A DNA stretch of 64,000 nt from Nemophila menziesii (GCA_029959085.1 JARWIR010000001.1:73036899-73100898), one strand, 5' to 3'; counted from the stretch's first letter, positions 50,126 to 62,666 are shown. Translations and numbers: made by a program. The notes: a model not told the origin generated them from the sequence alone.

Positions 50126-50599
50126 AGTACTTGAAGTTCAATGAATTAATCGAGATTATGGTCAAAACTGAATCATGAATTAAAAACTTTCATTACTTAA
50201 ATTCAATGAATTAATCGAGATTATGGTCAAAACTGAATAACAAAAATGAATAAAAATAACGTTAGAGAATTAAAAACTTTATAAATGTAGCGTGTGTATA
50301 TTGAAGGTCACGAGATATTTAATGACGTTACAAGAAGAACAGAAGAGTATTGGAAGAGAAAAGATGATGCACAAGTTATTGCATTGGTTTGGTATCTTTA
50401 TAAATGTTTGCATATTTTTCATTTTACTTGAAAAAAATTTAATTTTATATTGGAGTTTGACTAAATGTTGCAATGTTTGATGTTAACTACTGTGGCAAGG
50501 TTTAGGACTTGGAGATGGAGATGCAGTGGGAGATTGGAGTAGGTAGAAATCTAAAATTTTGGCATAATATAGGGACCTATAATGTACTTTACTTGAAAG

Positions 50600-50960
50600 T
50601 GCAGAAATAATGGTCCACGAAAGGTTCTTCTTGGAATTGGTGGTGGACATTATGTAACACGGCATATAGATTTAGTTTTGTAAGTCATTATTATATAAAG
50701 TTTTATTTATTTAATTTTTTAATTATATAAATTTGAATCAATTTCAGAAAGGAGGGAGGTAGGGTAGGACATTTATTATCGGGTTATTCATTACCAATGA
50801 GGAACCGAAAGAAAAAACAAATGGAGAGAAAATAGGAGGAACATGGAGTCAAGTTATTAAAGTTGCTTACGAGACTACAAAAGTTGCTTTTCCTGAAAGG
50901 GAACATGCATTTTCCACTTCTCCTTCTACTGCATCAGTTTTACCATATGAGAAGTGATTT
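50600..50960 (+). pseudogene. Captured D-aminoacyl-tRNA deacylase (GEK1/DTD2) fragment
   Basis: Exon 50604-50680 encodes GPRKVLLGIGGGHYVTRHID, with the GGGHY.PRH-type signature of archaeal/plant deacylase DTD2 (GEKO1; the usual Pro is Thr here). After an intron, VGHLLSGYSLPM (about 50765-50805) and IGGTWSQVIKVAYETTKVAF (about 50848-50912) follow in shifted frames, ending at TGA 50957-50959. The enzyme frees tRNA from D-amino acids; this copy is broken. Confidence 0.7.
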
Positions 50961-51162
50961 TTTTTTTTTTGGTCAAATTAGAAGTGATGCATTGTAAGTT
51001 TTGTGAGTCCTATAATTTACCTTGACTATTAGAGCGAGTAATTTCGGTCTTATCCTGCATTTTTTGAATTGTTTTGTATTGAATTTTCATAAGTTTATTT
51101 TTATCTTAAGAATTGTTTGTTTATTCTATGTAAATTAATTTTTCTAAATCAATATTGTAAAA

Positions 51163-51189
51163 GTGCCTTCAGGCACGGGTTCATACCTA

Positions 51190-51190
<1 letters not shown>
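51163..51190 (+). other. Helitron 3' terminal hairpin and CTAG of E4
   Basis: GTGCCTTCAGGCAC, spacer GGGTTCATAC, CTAG, then T of the TA tract. Confidence 0.8.

Positions 51191-51267
<77 letters not shown>
51191..51267. repeat. (TA)n microsatellite right of E4
   Basis: About 75 bp of pure TA repeats, ending where block A of unit 2 starts (AATAAGGGACCACAAG). Confidence 0.95.
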
Positions 51268-51269
<2 letters not shown>

Positions 51270-52399
51270 ATAAGGGACCACAAGACTATAATCTTTTCAA
51301 TACGTACGAAGATAATAATATGAATGTGAGGATATAATAGCGATTTACCAGTTTCGCTCAATAAGATTGTATAGTTATTTAGGTGCAGCAGTTACTTCTT
51401 TTTCCCCGGACCTTCCTGCGAATGCTGGGTTGCCAACTTCATCTACTCTTGGCTTTACTTAGTTAGCTCTAGAGGGTTTTTAATGCGTATGTATTACTAT
51501 CTATATTTTTTCCTACTAAACGATTTCATGACTGGTCTAACATATTTAATATTACAACTAGAAGAGTTAAAACATAGGTTAAATAATACTAAAAACACTG
51601 GAACTATCTTCAAAGTCTTTCACATAGGTTCAATACAATCAAATTTGCTTTGGGATGTGTGTTTATTATATTTATATTCTACAACAACCCTATCTCTTAC
51701 GATCATGCCATGTTAGGGAAAAGGTAGTGTTTTCCCCAATGAAGATGCAAGATTTTGATGCTCTTGTCAGTATACCAATGCGTATTTCATGAGTAGGAAG
51801 AATGAAAAATAAAATGTGTAAGTTACTAAGGATAAGGTTTGGGTAATTATAGGATCTCATATCTCTTTATACATGTGATATTCATATTTTATCATAACAT
51901 TCTTAATAAGGAAACCGACGACATCCCCTCCACAACCATGCAAGTCTTGTTGGTTAAGGAGTTTAATAGATTGTTTCTTGAGGAATGGGCTTATTCTCGA
52001 GAAAGTATCCACTTAGGGTATGCCTCTGCCTCTTAATTGTGGGTTTTCATTCTGAATCTCCGACAGGACATGCAAGCCTATTAGTGTTTTTCTTTGGTTT
52101 TTTACTTATGCCGCATTACAATCATGCAATAACTTTATGATATATGCACTTGGGGGTAGCTTTATGAGGTTAGCCCATAGGTAAAACTTCTGAATGTACC
52201 TATGATAAATACATGTTTGTATTTCTTCCAAAACATGATAAACCTAATTTTAACTTGTCTCGAGATATATATGAGGAGAAGTGTATATTCTTTGTGAATC
52301 TACTCGAGGTGTACGCGAGTTGGCACATGATACCCACGTTATCAACAAAGGAATCCTTTGACCTGAGACGTAGTTTGTTTTGTATTACTAGTAAAAATA
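51268..52399. other. Block A 5' part, unit 2
   Basis: Counterpart of 27105-28245. No gene recognised. Confidence 0.5.
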
Positions 52400-54131
52400 A
52401 GAGATTATTACCCAAAGGGTCTTGAAAACACCACCTCGTGACCCAACAAGACCCCACTAATTATATCTTCTTACTAAAGGTCACAACCAAAAATTAACAC
52501 TATATCCCAAAAATCCAATTACCTTCTTACCCTCTTTTGTTTTTTATTTACCTATATATACTATTTTTTGTCAAATAAAAATCAAAACACAATACACGCT
52601 CAATCTCTCCTCTCTCCTTTCTTCTCTCTCCTCTCTCATCTCTTTCTCTCTCTTTGAAGCTCAACCCTCGCCGGAAAATGCTAAACCGAACTCTTATTGC
52701 CGCCGTTTTGGTGTTGCAGCGGAGATGAACAGCTTCTCTCTCTCTCTCGAGATTATTCCTCTCTATCCCTCTCACTCTCCCGTAAGTTAATTTATTTCTT
52801 CATTGTTTGCTTGTTTTAGCTGGGTTTTTTTGATTTTGCTTTGATTATCTGTTTAAGTTTGCTGAAATTACTTATTTTCTCTGTTGTTGCGTGTTTGAGT
52901 AGTTGTTTATCGTTATTTATTGTTTGTGTTCATCGAGTTTTTGTATTCATTGTGAGTTTTCACTGTTACGTGACTTCATATGATTTGTACATCAGTAACC
53001 TTATGTTTATGGCACACGCTCAGAAGATTTTGCTCGTTTATCATTATAATACCTGTTTTACGTGCTTGTATGCACCCATACTCAGTAATTATATGTTTTC
53101 GTTTAATACTTAGTACTTTTTCTGTTGTATTGTTATGCTCAGCACTAGTTATGCATATGCTCAGAACTTTCTGTTGTGATATGCCTATGCTCAGTACTAT
53201 CTTATGTCTATGCTCAGTACTTTTTTATGTGTTTATGCATATGGTCGACACTAGTTATGCCTATGATCAGTACTATCTTATGCCTATGCTCAGTTTTTTT
53301 GGTTTTTTCTCATGCTCAGTACTTTTTCTGTTGTGTTGTGCATATGCTCATTACTTTCTGTTTTGCGCTCAGAACTTTTGCGCTCAGAAATTTCTAGAAG
53401 GCTGCGCTCAGAAGTTTCCACATCGTTAAGCTAGATTAGATTACTTTTTTTTCTAAGAAATGTAATAGATTTGCTCAGAATTTTTGTTAAATGCTCATAA
53501 GTTTTATGAAATGTTCAGAAGTTTTGTGGTGATGTTGATTTTTTGTGTTGAATCAAAAAATTATTTAAACTCAATAACTTTTGTATAAATGCTCAGTAGT
53601 TTACTAATTATAAGAAAAATGCTCAGGAAGTTTACTGATTATACGAGAAACGCTCAGCAAGTTTTTGAGCATGCACAATACCCCATGCTCAGAACTATTT
53701 TCTACGTTCAGAACTATTTTCCACGCTCAGAACTATTTTTTCAGACACAGAACTTTTTTCCATGCTCAGAACTATTTTTTCAGACTCAGAACTATTTTCC
53801 AGACTCAGAACTTTTTTCCACGCTCAGAACTTTTTCCGGCGGTGGCCAGCGGTGGTCGGCGATGATCGGTGGTTGTGGTCGGAACTAGAAATTATTTGAT
53901 AATTAATGAAGAACGAGAGAGAAAAATGATAAAGGAAGAGAGAGATTAATGGTAATGGAGGAGAGAGTGTAATGGTAGTGGAGTAGAGAGAAATCTATTT
54001 TTTTGTCTTATATACGCTATAAGGGTAGTTATGACATTGAACATCTTATTGGTTTCTAAGTAGGAGAGAGGAATCACTTGATTCTTATATATCACATTGA
54101 TTCTTTTCAAGTCTCTTTGGGTAATTGACCC
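52400..54131. mobile_element. Non-autonomous TIR DNA transposon, unit 2 only
   Basis: 1732 bp absent from unit 1, where the site near 28231-28240 is intact. Flanked by 8-bp direct repeats TAAAAATA (52392-52399 and 54132-54139). Ends are imperfect inverted repeats sharing ATTACCCAAAG and CTTGAAAA. An 8-bp duplication fits hAT; long TIRs would also fit a Mutator-like element. No transposase. The left interior (52590-52790) has a CT-rich leader-like stretch with CTCGCCGGAAAATG, suggestive of captured promoter/5' UTR sequence. Confidence 0.8.
53120..53850. repeat. CTCAGAACT-type minisatellite inside the TIR element
   Basis: More than 25 copies of a unit around TGCTCAGAACTWTTT. They are irregular on the left (TATGCTCAGTACT) and regular with about 21-bp spacing at 53680-53845 (CAGAACTATTTTCCACGCT). 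Confidence 0.9.
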
Positions 54132-54451
54132 TAAAAATAATTAACTTTAAATTATTAATTATGATATCATATCAAATCAGATCCAAATTATTGACTTTTT
54201 GACTAAAGAGATAAAAAGAAGGAATTGGGTATTCAAAAAATCCAGAAAGGTCTGACACAAAACTTGGGAGAGAATACGAGGCTATTTACCATGTATTAAA
54301 AATGTATCCTCGTTAATAAATCTAGTCAAAATAAAATCTCCTTAGATCTCCTGATATTTAAGTTCAATGATAAAAAATCTCTCATCAATTTACTTTTACC
54401 TTCTGCCCAACTAACAAATCATAATCATTAAATATGATTTTCCATCAAATG

Positions 54452-54459
54452 TATAAATA
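54452..54459 (+). promoter_or_regulatory. TATA box of MYB gene, unit 2
   Basis: TATAAATA 93 bp before the ATG, same context as 28553-28560. Confidence 0.7.
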
Positions 54460-54551
54460 CCACCCAACTTTTTTTATTTGGAAAAATGTATTGAATCTTT
54501 TCTTACAAAATTTTATCAATTCCTAGTAAGTGACAAATATCACTCTGTCGC

Positions 54552-56725
54552 ATGGATTGGTTTGATTTTGGGGAGTCTTCCTCCCGTGAGTCCTTTAGTT
54601 GCTTGGCAGCTGATTGCGACGTTATTCAACACCCCACTGAATGGACAATTGAAGAAAACAAGATCTTTAAGAGCGCATTGGCTGAATTTAATCCTGAATC
54701 TCCATGCTTCTACGAAAATGTAGCTTCCAGAGTCCCCTGGATGTCAGTTGATGAGATCAAAAAGCATTATCAGATGATGATTGAGGATGTTGTTGATTCT
54801 AACCCTGTCCCAGTCTACCAAAATGGTGATCAGGAAAAGCCTCGAGAACATAACATGCAGGAGGCGATTGTCATGATGGAAAGTTCCTCGGCTCCATCTC
54901 TAGAAGTTAAGAAAAACACCGGCCAGCAGCGTCAAAGAGGAACTCCATGGACTCTAGAAGAACACCAGTATTTATCTTAAACATTCTTTCTACTAAATAT
55001 ATATTGGCCATCTTAATTTATATCTTGTGGACGTTAAAATTTTAAGGTTGCATGATTCGAATTTCTTTCCTTTGTTTTAATCAATCTTTGCCATTTCGTA
55101 TTGTTCAATGTAAATCAGATCTTTTAGAATAAATCAATGCAGTAGAGATTGATAATTAAAGTAATATCATAATTAGGACAATGTTCAGACTATGAGTATT
55201 AATCTGTGCAATAAAGTGTACTATTAGGATGAAAGAATTACTATTGAATAAGGAGAAGTTTAATAGTTTGGAATGATTTTTTTTTTTTTAAATATAACTA
55301 TAATCAGGATGCTCATCTAAATTTGAACATAAATAAGTCATATACGGGTATTGATATCATTTAGAAATATTAAGAAACATATGTAATTAAAAAATTGTTC
55401 TAGAAACAAAAATCAAATTAGAGTGCACTTTTTATAGTATTTTGGTTTACTTAATAGAATTAAAAGACTGAAATTACTGCCCATTGTACAAAAGAGTTAT
55501 TTTATCAGCAAAATAATTTAATTATTACAGTCATGCACCAGTACATATGTATATGTATATTTAAGGCTCACGTCTTCAGTGATTGTTTTTGTTTGTTTTT
55601 TTAGAAACTTGGTTAATTTTGATCTCTTCAACCCATAGTTCGTCATTACAAAATGTCATGGTTATTCTTTTTTAATTTACAAATAAAATGCATATAAATT
55701 TTTAATTAATTTTATTTTCCGTTTTGTTAAGGTTGTTCCTAATGGGTCTGAACAAGTTTGGTAAAGGGGATTGGAAGAGCATCTCAAAGTTCTACGTGAT
55801 TACCAAGACTCCAACACAGGTGGCTAGCCATGCCCAGAAGTATTTTCGTCGTCAAAGCAGTTCCACTCCAATAGACAGACGCCGTCCGAGCATCCACGAC
55901 ATACAAACCATTAAACCGCTCACTTCAATGACTAATCACAATTACAACATCATCCCAGGAAATGAAGCTATTCTTGTTCCCTTTCCGTCACCTAATTATG
56001 GCCTTAACTATACATTCCCAGTTATGAATATGTCCACGATGAACCAGGCTCCTGAGGCATACCCTTTGATGAATCAGAATCAAAATCAGGTTCCAGAAGG
56101 TTACCCTTTAATGAATCAGAATGAGAATGACGGTTATGGCATATACCCTTTAATAAAACAGAATGAGTGTTTTGGTGCATACCCTCTACAGAATAAGAAT
56201 CAGTTTTCTGGTGCATTCTCTACGCTGAATCAGAATCAAGATCAGGTTATTGAGGCATATCCTATAATGAATCAAAATGAGGGTTTGGGCACATACCCTT
56301 TAGATAAACAGAATGAGGGTTTTGGCACATACCCTCAACTGAATGGGAATCAGTTTTCTAGTGCATGCGCTACTCTGAATCAGAATCAAAATCAGGCTAA
56401 TGAGGCATACCCTTTGATAAATCAGAATGATGGTTTTGGCACATACCCTTTAATAAACCAGAATGAGTGTTTTGGTACCTATCCGCTACTAAATCAGAAT
56501 CAGTTTTCTAGTGCATGCTCTATGCTGAATCAGAATAAGGGGTCTGAGGCATACAGTATATCCTATGGCTTTGAAAATTTTGGCAATAATTCCCAGGATC
56601 AAAAGAACAGGATTTTATCAATGAACAGTGAACTTCCAGTGGTGAACAATCAAGAACAAAATCAGACTTGTGATGCATATATGACTTATATGCTTCCTTT
56701 CAATGGGAACAATCAGCATGGTTAA
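54552..56725 (+). CDS. MYB-related transcription factor (DIVARICATA/RADIALIS type), unit 2
   Basis: Exons 54552-54967 and 55732-56725 with a phase-2 GT-AG intron; 469 codons. Compared with the unit 1 gene it lacks three codons near residue 14 (9 bp) and differs at few other sites of exon 1. It has the N-terminal SANT-like repeat (WTIEENKIFKSAL...VPWMSVDEIKKHYQMM), the second MYB repeat with SHAQKYF, then the basic [11 protein letters not shown] and about 260 residues of Asn/Gln-rich repeats. The tail ends NGNNQHG, probably the original form. All frames are open, so this is the best candidate for an intact gene in the window. Exon 2 is unusually close to that of 28652 (about 1% different). Confidence 0.87.
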
Positions 56726-58970
56726 TTAAATATTTATCTACAGTATTTAGTTATTTGGTCAAATTTGTCTCTTAAATAAAAAGAAGAGTTATATATCTGT
56801 ACTTTAAATTCATGTCTCCTTCGGTACTTCTATTCTGGTCATCTTTTGCTTTCCGATGATTGACATCTTTTTTAATTTCCAAATAAAATACAAGGCTTTT
56901 ATCTTTGGTTCATGGGTGCTGTAGACATGGAAAAATATGCAGTGGTTAATTATCAATTATTTGTAAGAACCATAATTATTAGCAAATTTAAGATCTAATT
57001 TTTGCTTATATGTTAGAAATGCATGCTAAGAAAAAGTTTAACATATTCAATTGCATTTGAAATATATGGTTATATGTTATTCTTGTCTACGATTAGTAGT
57101 GTTGGAGGAAGTTACTCAAGCTTAAGGAGTTTGCTTAAATTTTTAACTATCAATCTATTGCAAAAAAAAATAATTATATATTTACTTTTGTATAGTATGG
57201 CATGAAAGATATTATTGTTACTTGAGCTAATATATTCATAGTGATGAATGAAATTGACTAGCTAGCGAATACCTTAAGTAAAATTATTGTCAATATTAAC
57301 TAGTTAGGATTAACTCAACAATTACATCCTTATTTTTTTTCTTAGTGGTATAAATTCAAAGTCTATTAACTCTAAATTCAAATGACTCTTTCATACATTT
57401 AAAATATTTCTGTCAACACTGTTCCTAACGATGAGAAAAGTGATCGAACATGTTAAATTTTGTTACTGTAACCTTCAAACTGTTGCACAAGTTTTATTTG
57501 GATCACTAAACTATTATGTCAATTTTGTTTAGATCACTAAAAAATTTATGTTATTGTTGAATTGTGTTAATTTTAAAAATATTGTTAAACATATATATGT
57601 CAATGTACTAATCAATATATCATCTATATGTTAATTAAAAAAACTTAAATGAAATAATCAAGTTGGAATTATTTGAATAAATTGATGGTCAATTTAAAAA
57701 ATGTTTAAAACATATAATAACTAAGTTTATTGTATTGGTTTATTAACCTATACAAATATTTACTTTTTATCTTATTCTTGTTAGACAAAATGACACAAAA
57801 AATTAAAGTATGCCCAATCAAATCAAGAAAGAAAAATTTGCCCAATAACATCATTAACTTAATTATATAATAGATTATTTGATTAAATTACCATTACTTA
57901 ATTTTTATACTACAAATTACTTAATATATATTCCCTAATTATTATAAAATCTTATTTCATTTTCATTGTTTTTTTTCTCTCTCTTTCTATGTCTTTCTCT
58001 CTCTATCCGATCACACGTGTATCTTCATGGCCGTGCTTCCTCTCTCCATGGCCGAAGCTTGATTTCTTCGTCGTCGCCTTAACTTTTCATCAGATAAAGG
58101 TTTCTACGTTCTACCATTTTCAAGTTTTTTTGTTCTTCATTGTTGCAGATGTTTAATACTGAAAATGCGACAATGAAGAATTTTTTTTCCAGATATATAT
58201 AAAGGCTTTGCGATTGTAATTTCGGATTCTTCATGTTCAAATTCATTGTATTTCAAGCTAATCCATCTCATTTTCTTGGTAATTTTATACGGTCTTTTTT
58301 TAATTGAGTCATTAATCTTATTTTATTCTTGTAATTTCGATTAAAATTTTGGTAATCAGTACAGTGAGCTTGGTTATTGATGGGATTATCCACTTATTGT
58401 TTTTTATCGATTTCTTATATAGTGAAAATTTATGGGATCTATCCCATTATAGTGACAAAGTTTTATCCGGTTGACAAAGTTTTGCAGTTACCAGAATCTG
58501 GAAAGCATACAGATCTTTGTGGAGCATATAAGGCGTAAAGATTTCAATGTTTGTGTTGTCTATTTGCTTGCTTTTCATGTATATCTTCTTACTTGAGGTA
58601 TTTGAGATAAGAGATCTTTTTTCTCTCAGTGTCAGTATTACATCCTTAAAAATTAATTGCAAACATATTTTTAGATGCTTGTTATAGAGCGTTAAAGAAA
58701 AATAAAATCAAAGAGTTACTGGTCTTTACTCTTTACTCTCATAAAAAAAAATTAAACTTTTAGCAAACAAAAGCATGATTTAGTTTCATTATGCTAAATG
58801 AAACTTTCAAGTGAAATTCTCTTCATTATGATATTCCTATGTTAGTGCACGATGAATTTCAGATATAGGACACTAATATACAGAATGTGCTAATTTCTTC
58901 CGGAATAGGGACCGATACTCTAAATTAACCCCAATTAATCTGAATTTAATTTTTAATCTTATAATCCCTA
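56726..58970. other. Block A downstream of MYB, unit 2
   Basis: Counterpart of 33356-35420. No coding region recognised. It carries a short extra stretch with CTCTCTCTTTCTATGTC near 57975-58010. Confidence 0.5.
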
Positions 58971-59565
58971 TTCGTCGCGGTGACGGGATTCGTCGCTTGA
59001 TGGGATTCGTCGCTGTGACGGGATGCGTGACGGGATTCGTGACGGGATTCGTCGCGGTGACGGGATTTTATCTTATTTACGAGAGGCAAATGTCAACCTT
59101 AGTACTGACATGGCTGTGCATATAGCTAGAGATGTACGTATATTATGTTATAATTTTTTCATGCTTTATTTCAGAAACTAGTATCTTATATATCTGTTTT
59201 TTAATATTAATTATTTTCTCATGGATTATATGTAGTTTATGAAGAAGATGGCTCAGCCATATGACAAGACTGGTGCAATGGGTAAGAGAACTCTTTTATC
59301 ACTTGAAGACTTGGATAAAATGCGTAATGGAAATATGGAAATGTTGTTTTGAACCATGTAATTGTGGGACCCTAAGAGAAAGATCTTCTTGATTCTGAAT
59401 CTTGATGCATTAGTAGGTTGATTAAACAGAATGTTTCTGAAAAGACATCAAGACTAGCGAAATGCTTAGAAGAGAATAAAGAAAATAAACGTAAATTAAG
59501 AAATTTCGCAATTATTATCATCTCCTTTACTTGAAGATTTTCCAACGACTGTAATACTTCATCAT

Positions 59566-59805
59566 TTGTATTCGCGAGGGCCTGAAAAGTTAAAGTCTCC
59601 TATGCAGAGGAATAAACTTATGGTGATACAATATTCATTATGGTTAGATTCGCAAGGAGAGGATCAAATTTGGAAAGGGATTAAAGCTACTTTAGATGAT
59701 TATGCTGTGAAAATAAGGGTTAGAGGTGATAAGGAGTTTAGTCATGTGTATCCTTTAATGCAGCAGTTTGGGTCTTCTTTATCCGGAAATGTGTCTAAAG
59801 CTTGA
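59566..59805 (+). CDS. Open exon-like frame inside the foldback-like element, unit 2
   Basis: 79 codons, intact here but stopped in unit 1. Reads SRGPEKLKSPMQRNKLMVIQ, then SQGEDQIWKGIKATLDDYAV and DKEFSHVYPLMQQFGSSLS. The composition is that of a folded soluble protein, probably the last exon(s) of a host gene. An exon-like MKKMAQPYDKTGAMGKRTLL lies upstream at about 59238-59300. I do not recognise the family, and whether it is expressed is unknown. Confidence 0.4.
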   Translation: MYSRGPEKLKSPMQRNKLMVIQYSLWLDSQGEDQIWKGIKATLDDYAVKIRVRGDKEFSHVYPLMQQFGSSLSGNVSKA

Positions 59806-60413
59806 GAAACATATTATTGTCTTAGGGATTTTTGTTACATTATATTATTGGAGTTGTATATTCCTTGCAACTCAATAGTTACGTTTGCATATTTATGATA
59901 ATTAGTAATGACAAAACTTGTATCTTTTTTTGTTATTGTTTACACCTTGAATCATTTTACAAACTTATAGTTTATATATTTGAATAATGATAGTAATATG
60001 CATTTTGGTTTGCTCTTGCTGTTGATTGCTAAATTACGATTTATATAAGAGTAGGAATACCTAACTTTTCCTACGTATTAATTTTCTTGATTATAATTAT
60101 TGAGTTTTTGGTGGATTTGGATTATTTAGTATATAAATATAAGGGATTTTTATTTACTCGGAAATATGGATGCTACATTATAAGTAACTAAGGTTTGAAC
60201 AAAATTGATTAGTATGAAAATGTCAGTATGTGAATGAAAAGTATTTTGTTCAGTATAATAGTTCAGGTGTGGCTCTTAGATAGAATGCTACTAGTTCAGG
60301 GACCAAAGAAGCAAATTAGCAGATTCGGGGGTCTTTTTTAACTATAATGAATAACTCAGAACTATAAAGCAATTTTTTGGGAATAAGTTCACAACTATAT
60401 TCGAGGGATTTCT

Positions 60414-60719
60414 TTGGATGTCAGTGGTTATGTACCTGTTGTGAGCAAGGTTGGGACTGATATAGACAAAGTTGAGGCTGCGTTTACGATTCCGAATAGC
60501 TTAAGGACCAATGTGAAATTACTTAAAGCTTTAAGGCTGATTTGGAATTTTGCCATGTTGGAAAACATAATATTGGTCAACGAAATGGATCCCATCAGCC
60601 CGATGAATCCTATCACCGCAATGAATCCTATCAGCGCGTTGAATCCTATCACCGCGATGAATTGCATCACCCGGACGAATCCCATCACCGGGATGAAGCC
60701 CATCACTCCATCACTCTGA
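60414..60719 (+). other. Reading frame running into the minisatellite, unit 2
   Basis: YVPVVSKVGTDIDKVEAAF, then ALRLIWNF, then MDPISPMNPITAMNPISALN hexapeptide repeats encoded by the 18-bp form of the minisatellite. Open in both units; translation unproven. Confidence 0.4.
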
Positions 60720-61400
60720 TGAATCCCATCAGCGCGATGGATCCATCAGCCCGTCACCGAGACAAATCCCATCATCTCGATGAATCCCATCACCCGGTGA
60801 ATCCCATCATCCCGATGAATCCCATCACCCTAATACCCCGATGTACCCTGATAAATCTCATCTCTCCAATGAATCCCATCAGCGCGATTGAGTCCCATCA
60901 ACGCGATGAGTACTATCAGTGCGATTGAGTCCCATCAGCGCGGTTGAATCCCATCTGCGCGATTAAGTCCCATCAGCGCGATTGAGTCACATCATCGCGA
61001 TTGAGTCCCATCAGCGCGATTGAGTCCCATCAGCGCGATTAAGTCCCATCAGCGCGATTAAGTCCCATCAGCGTGATTGAGTCCCATCAGCGCGATGAGT
61101 CCCATCAGCGCGATTGAGTCCTATCAACGCGATTGAGTCCCATCAGCGCGATTTAGTCCCATCAGCGCGATGAGTTCCATCAGCGCGATGGAGTCCCATC
61201 AGCGCGATAGAGTCCCATAAGCACGATTGAGGCCCATCAGCGCGATTGAGTCCCATCAGCGCAATGAGTCTCATCAGCGCGATTGATTCCCATCAGCGCG
61301 ATTGAGTTTCATCAGCGTGATTGAGTCCCATCCGCGTCGTCAGTCCCGTCAGTACTGTCAGTCCCATTAGTGTGATTGAGTCTCATCAGCGCGATCATAC
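60590..61400. repeat. GC-rich 18-19-bp minisatellite, unit 2
   Basis: About 42 units of the CCCATCAGCGCGATTGAGT type, longer than the unit 1 array by roughly 170 bp. Confidence 0.93.
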
Positions 61401-61405
61401 AATTA

Positions 61406-62160
61406 GGACAAACAAAATTTAATGATCAATTAACCAATTAGAAAACAATTGCACTTAAAATGGAAATTAAATGCCTCAAATGCAAATTTATCACAAAATA
61501 AATTCATATACTTAACTGTATAATTCAGTATGTCAAAAAAAGAAAATTGCTAAGAAATTTTATCGAACATATGAACATGTCTTTGACCTTAAAGGTTGGC
61601 AGTTGCGTAGTTTTTTCGAAAATTTACACCAATGGTTTAATTCCCTTTTGCTATTCTTTCAATTTGGGTAACAATATGTAATCTTGATTACAATATGTAA
61701 CGTGTTATGTTGTTTAAAGGTTTCCTTGTAGTTGTTATGTGTATATACTAAGCTCGGCAACAAAAAATTCTTGTTTCACAACAACTTTTCCTAGATGGGA
61801 CATTACAAGACTTGAGAATCTTCGATTTAAATTAACATGGAATATGTAATATGACTATTTGAAGAGAAAGTACATTTTTTCCTTCATAGTGAGTCTCGGA
61901 ACTGCATAGCTACTCGTGTACCAAATAGGAACACAAGAAGCATGTTCTAGCATAACACGTTATACCAATAATTGCTCAAAACAAACACACTACTACCATT
62001 TCTTGATCAAATTCCTAGTGTTACACATAACCAATATAGAACATGAAATTAAAACCAACATATTCTACAGCTAAGAGGGTGTTGAATGAAGAACAAAAAT
62101 AAACAAAAGGTATAGAATGTACACAAGAACTTAATGAGAAAGTAATAAATAGAGTTATAT
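61406..62160. other. Block A, no gene recognised, unit 2
   Basis: Counterpart of 37626-38400. AT-rich, nothing coding seen. Confidence 0.5.
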
Positions 62161-62231
62161 AAAATGAAATCTTTGTTACTTCATTTCTATAAAAGAAAAC
62201 CAGGAATCACTTGCTATTTTTCTAGCCACAT

Positions 62232-62666
62232 CTACCCTTCTGCTCTATTTCGCACTTTTGGCTTACCCTTTTGCTTATCACCTTTTTCCTTACGAGAACT
62301 TCTATGTTTCTTCTTCTCATTACTCTCACTACTCTGGCCCACATCTCCAAACTCAGAGTTCTCTAGCTTTCCTCTTCTCTTACTCGAAATTCTACCAGAC
62401 TTTTTACTTGTTGATGATGAAGGTACAGTTTCAATACCAAGAAGTAAATCACGCACAGCACCAGAAACTAAATCATCTTTCCCCTCTTTTTTATTATGTG
62501 CAATACTTAAATTAACTCCATCATTATCATCTAATTTCACTACCACGGGATGAAGTTTCGTTTGGTTAGGTTTTTTCTTGGAAATTAATGACTGCTCGAT
62601 AAGTTTAACAAGATCATCAGCTTCAAGATTAAGATTCTCTTGAAGAGTAGGATCATTAGCAGGTGG
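62232..62666 (-). CDS. K/R/S-rich open frame, unit 2
   Basis: Minus strand, open for 144 codons from 62666 to a TAG at 62232-62234. Starts PPANDPTLQENLNLEADDLV, then KLIEQSLISKKKPNQTKLHP, an acidic VKLDDNDG patch and long basic Ser/Lys/Arg stretches. No ATG is visible at its beginning, and an AG acceptor-like site lies just upstream, so it is probably an internal or last exon. Another minus-strand protein-like piece (VENGHELPGFLVRESEEEEL, about 62845-62905) and ASNFNSGNLSTASGYQPYT (about 63045-63105) may belong to the same gene. Function unknown. Confidence 0.4.
   Translation of the reverse strand, partial: PPANDPTLQENLNLEADDLVKLIEQSLISKKKPNQTKLHPVVVKLDDNDGVNLSIAHNKKEGKDDLVSGAVRDLLLGIETVPSSSTSKKSGRISSKRRGKLENSEFGDVGQSSESNEKKKHRSSRKEKGDKQKGKPKVRNRAEG

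Larger units (their letters stand above)
58971..61405. mobile_element. Candidate foldback-like element with inverted GC-rich arrays, unit 2
   Basis: Same arrangement as 35421-37625: a short GGGATTCGTCGCGGTGACG array at about 58974-59065 and, in opposite orientation, a long array at about 60590-61400. Confidence 0.45.

Noticed and set aside
49924..50127. LDRW..IFYNTLFL repeat frame
   Set aside because: Translation of the 43-bp minisatellite in E4.
53589..53888. 99-codon frame of FPRSELFFQTQN repeats
   Set aside because: Arises from the CTCAGAACT minisatellite; there is no similar protein I know and no start context.
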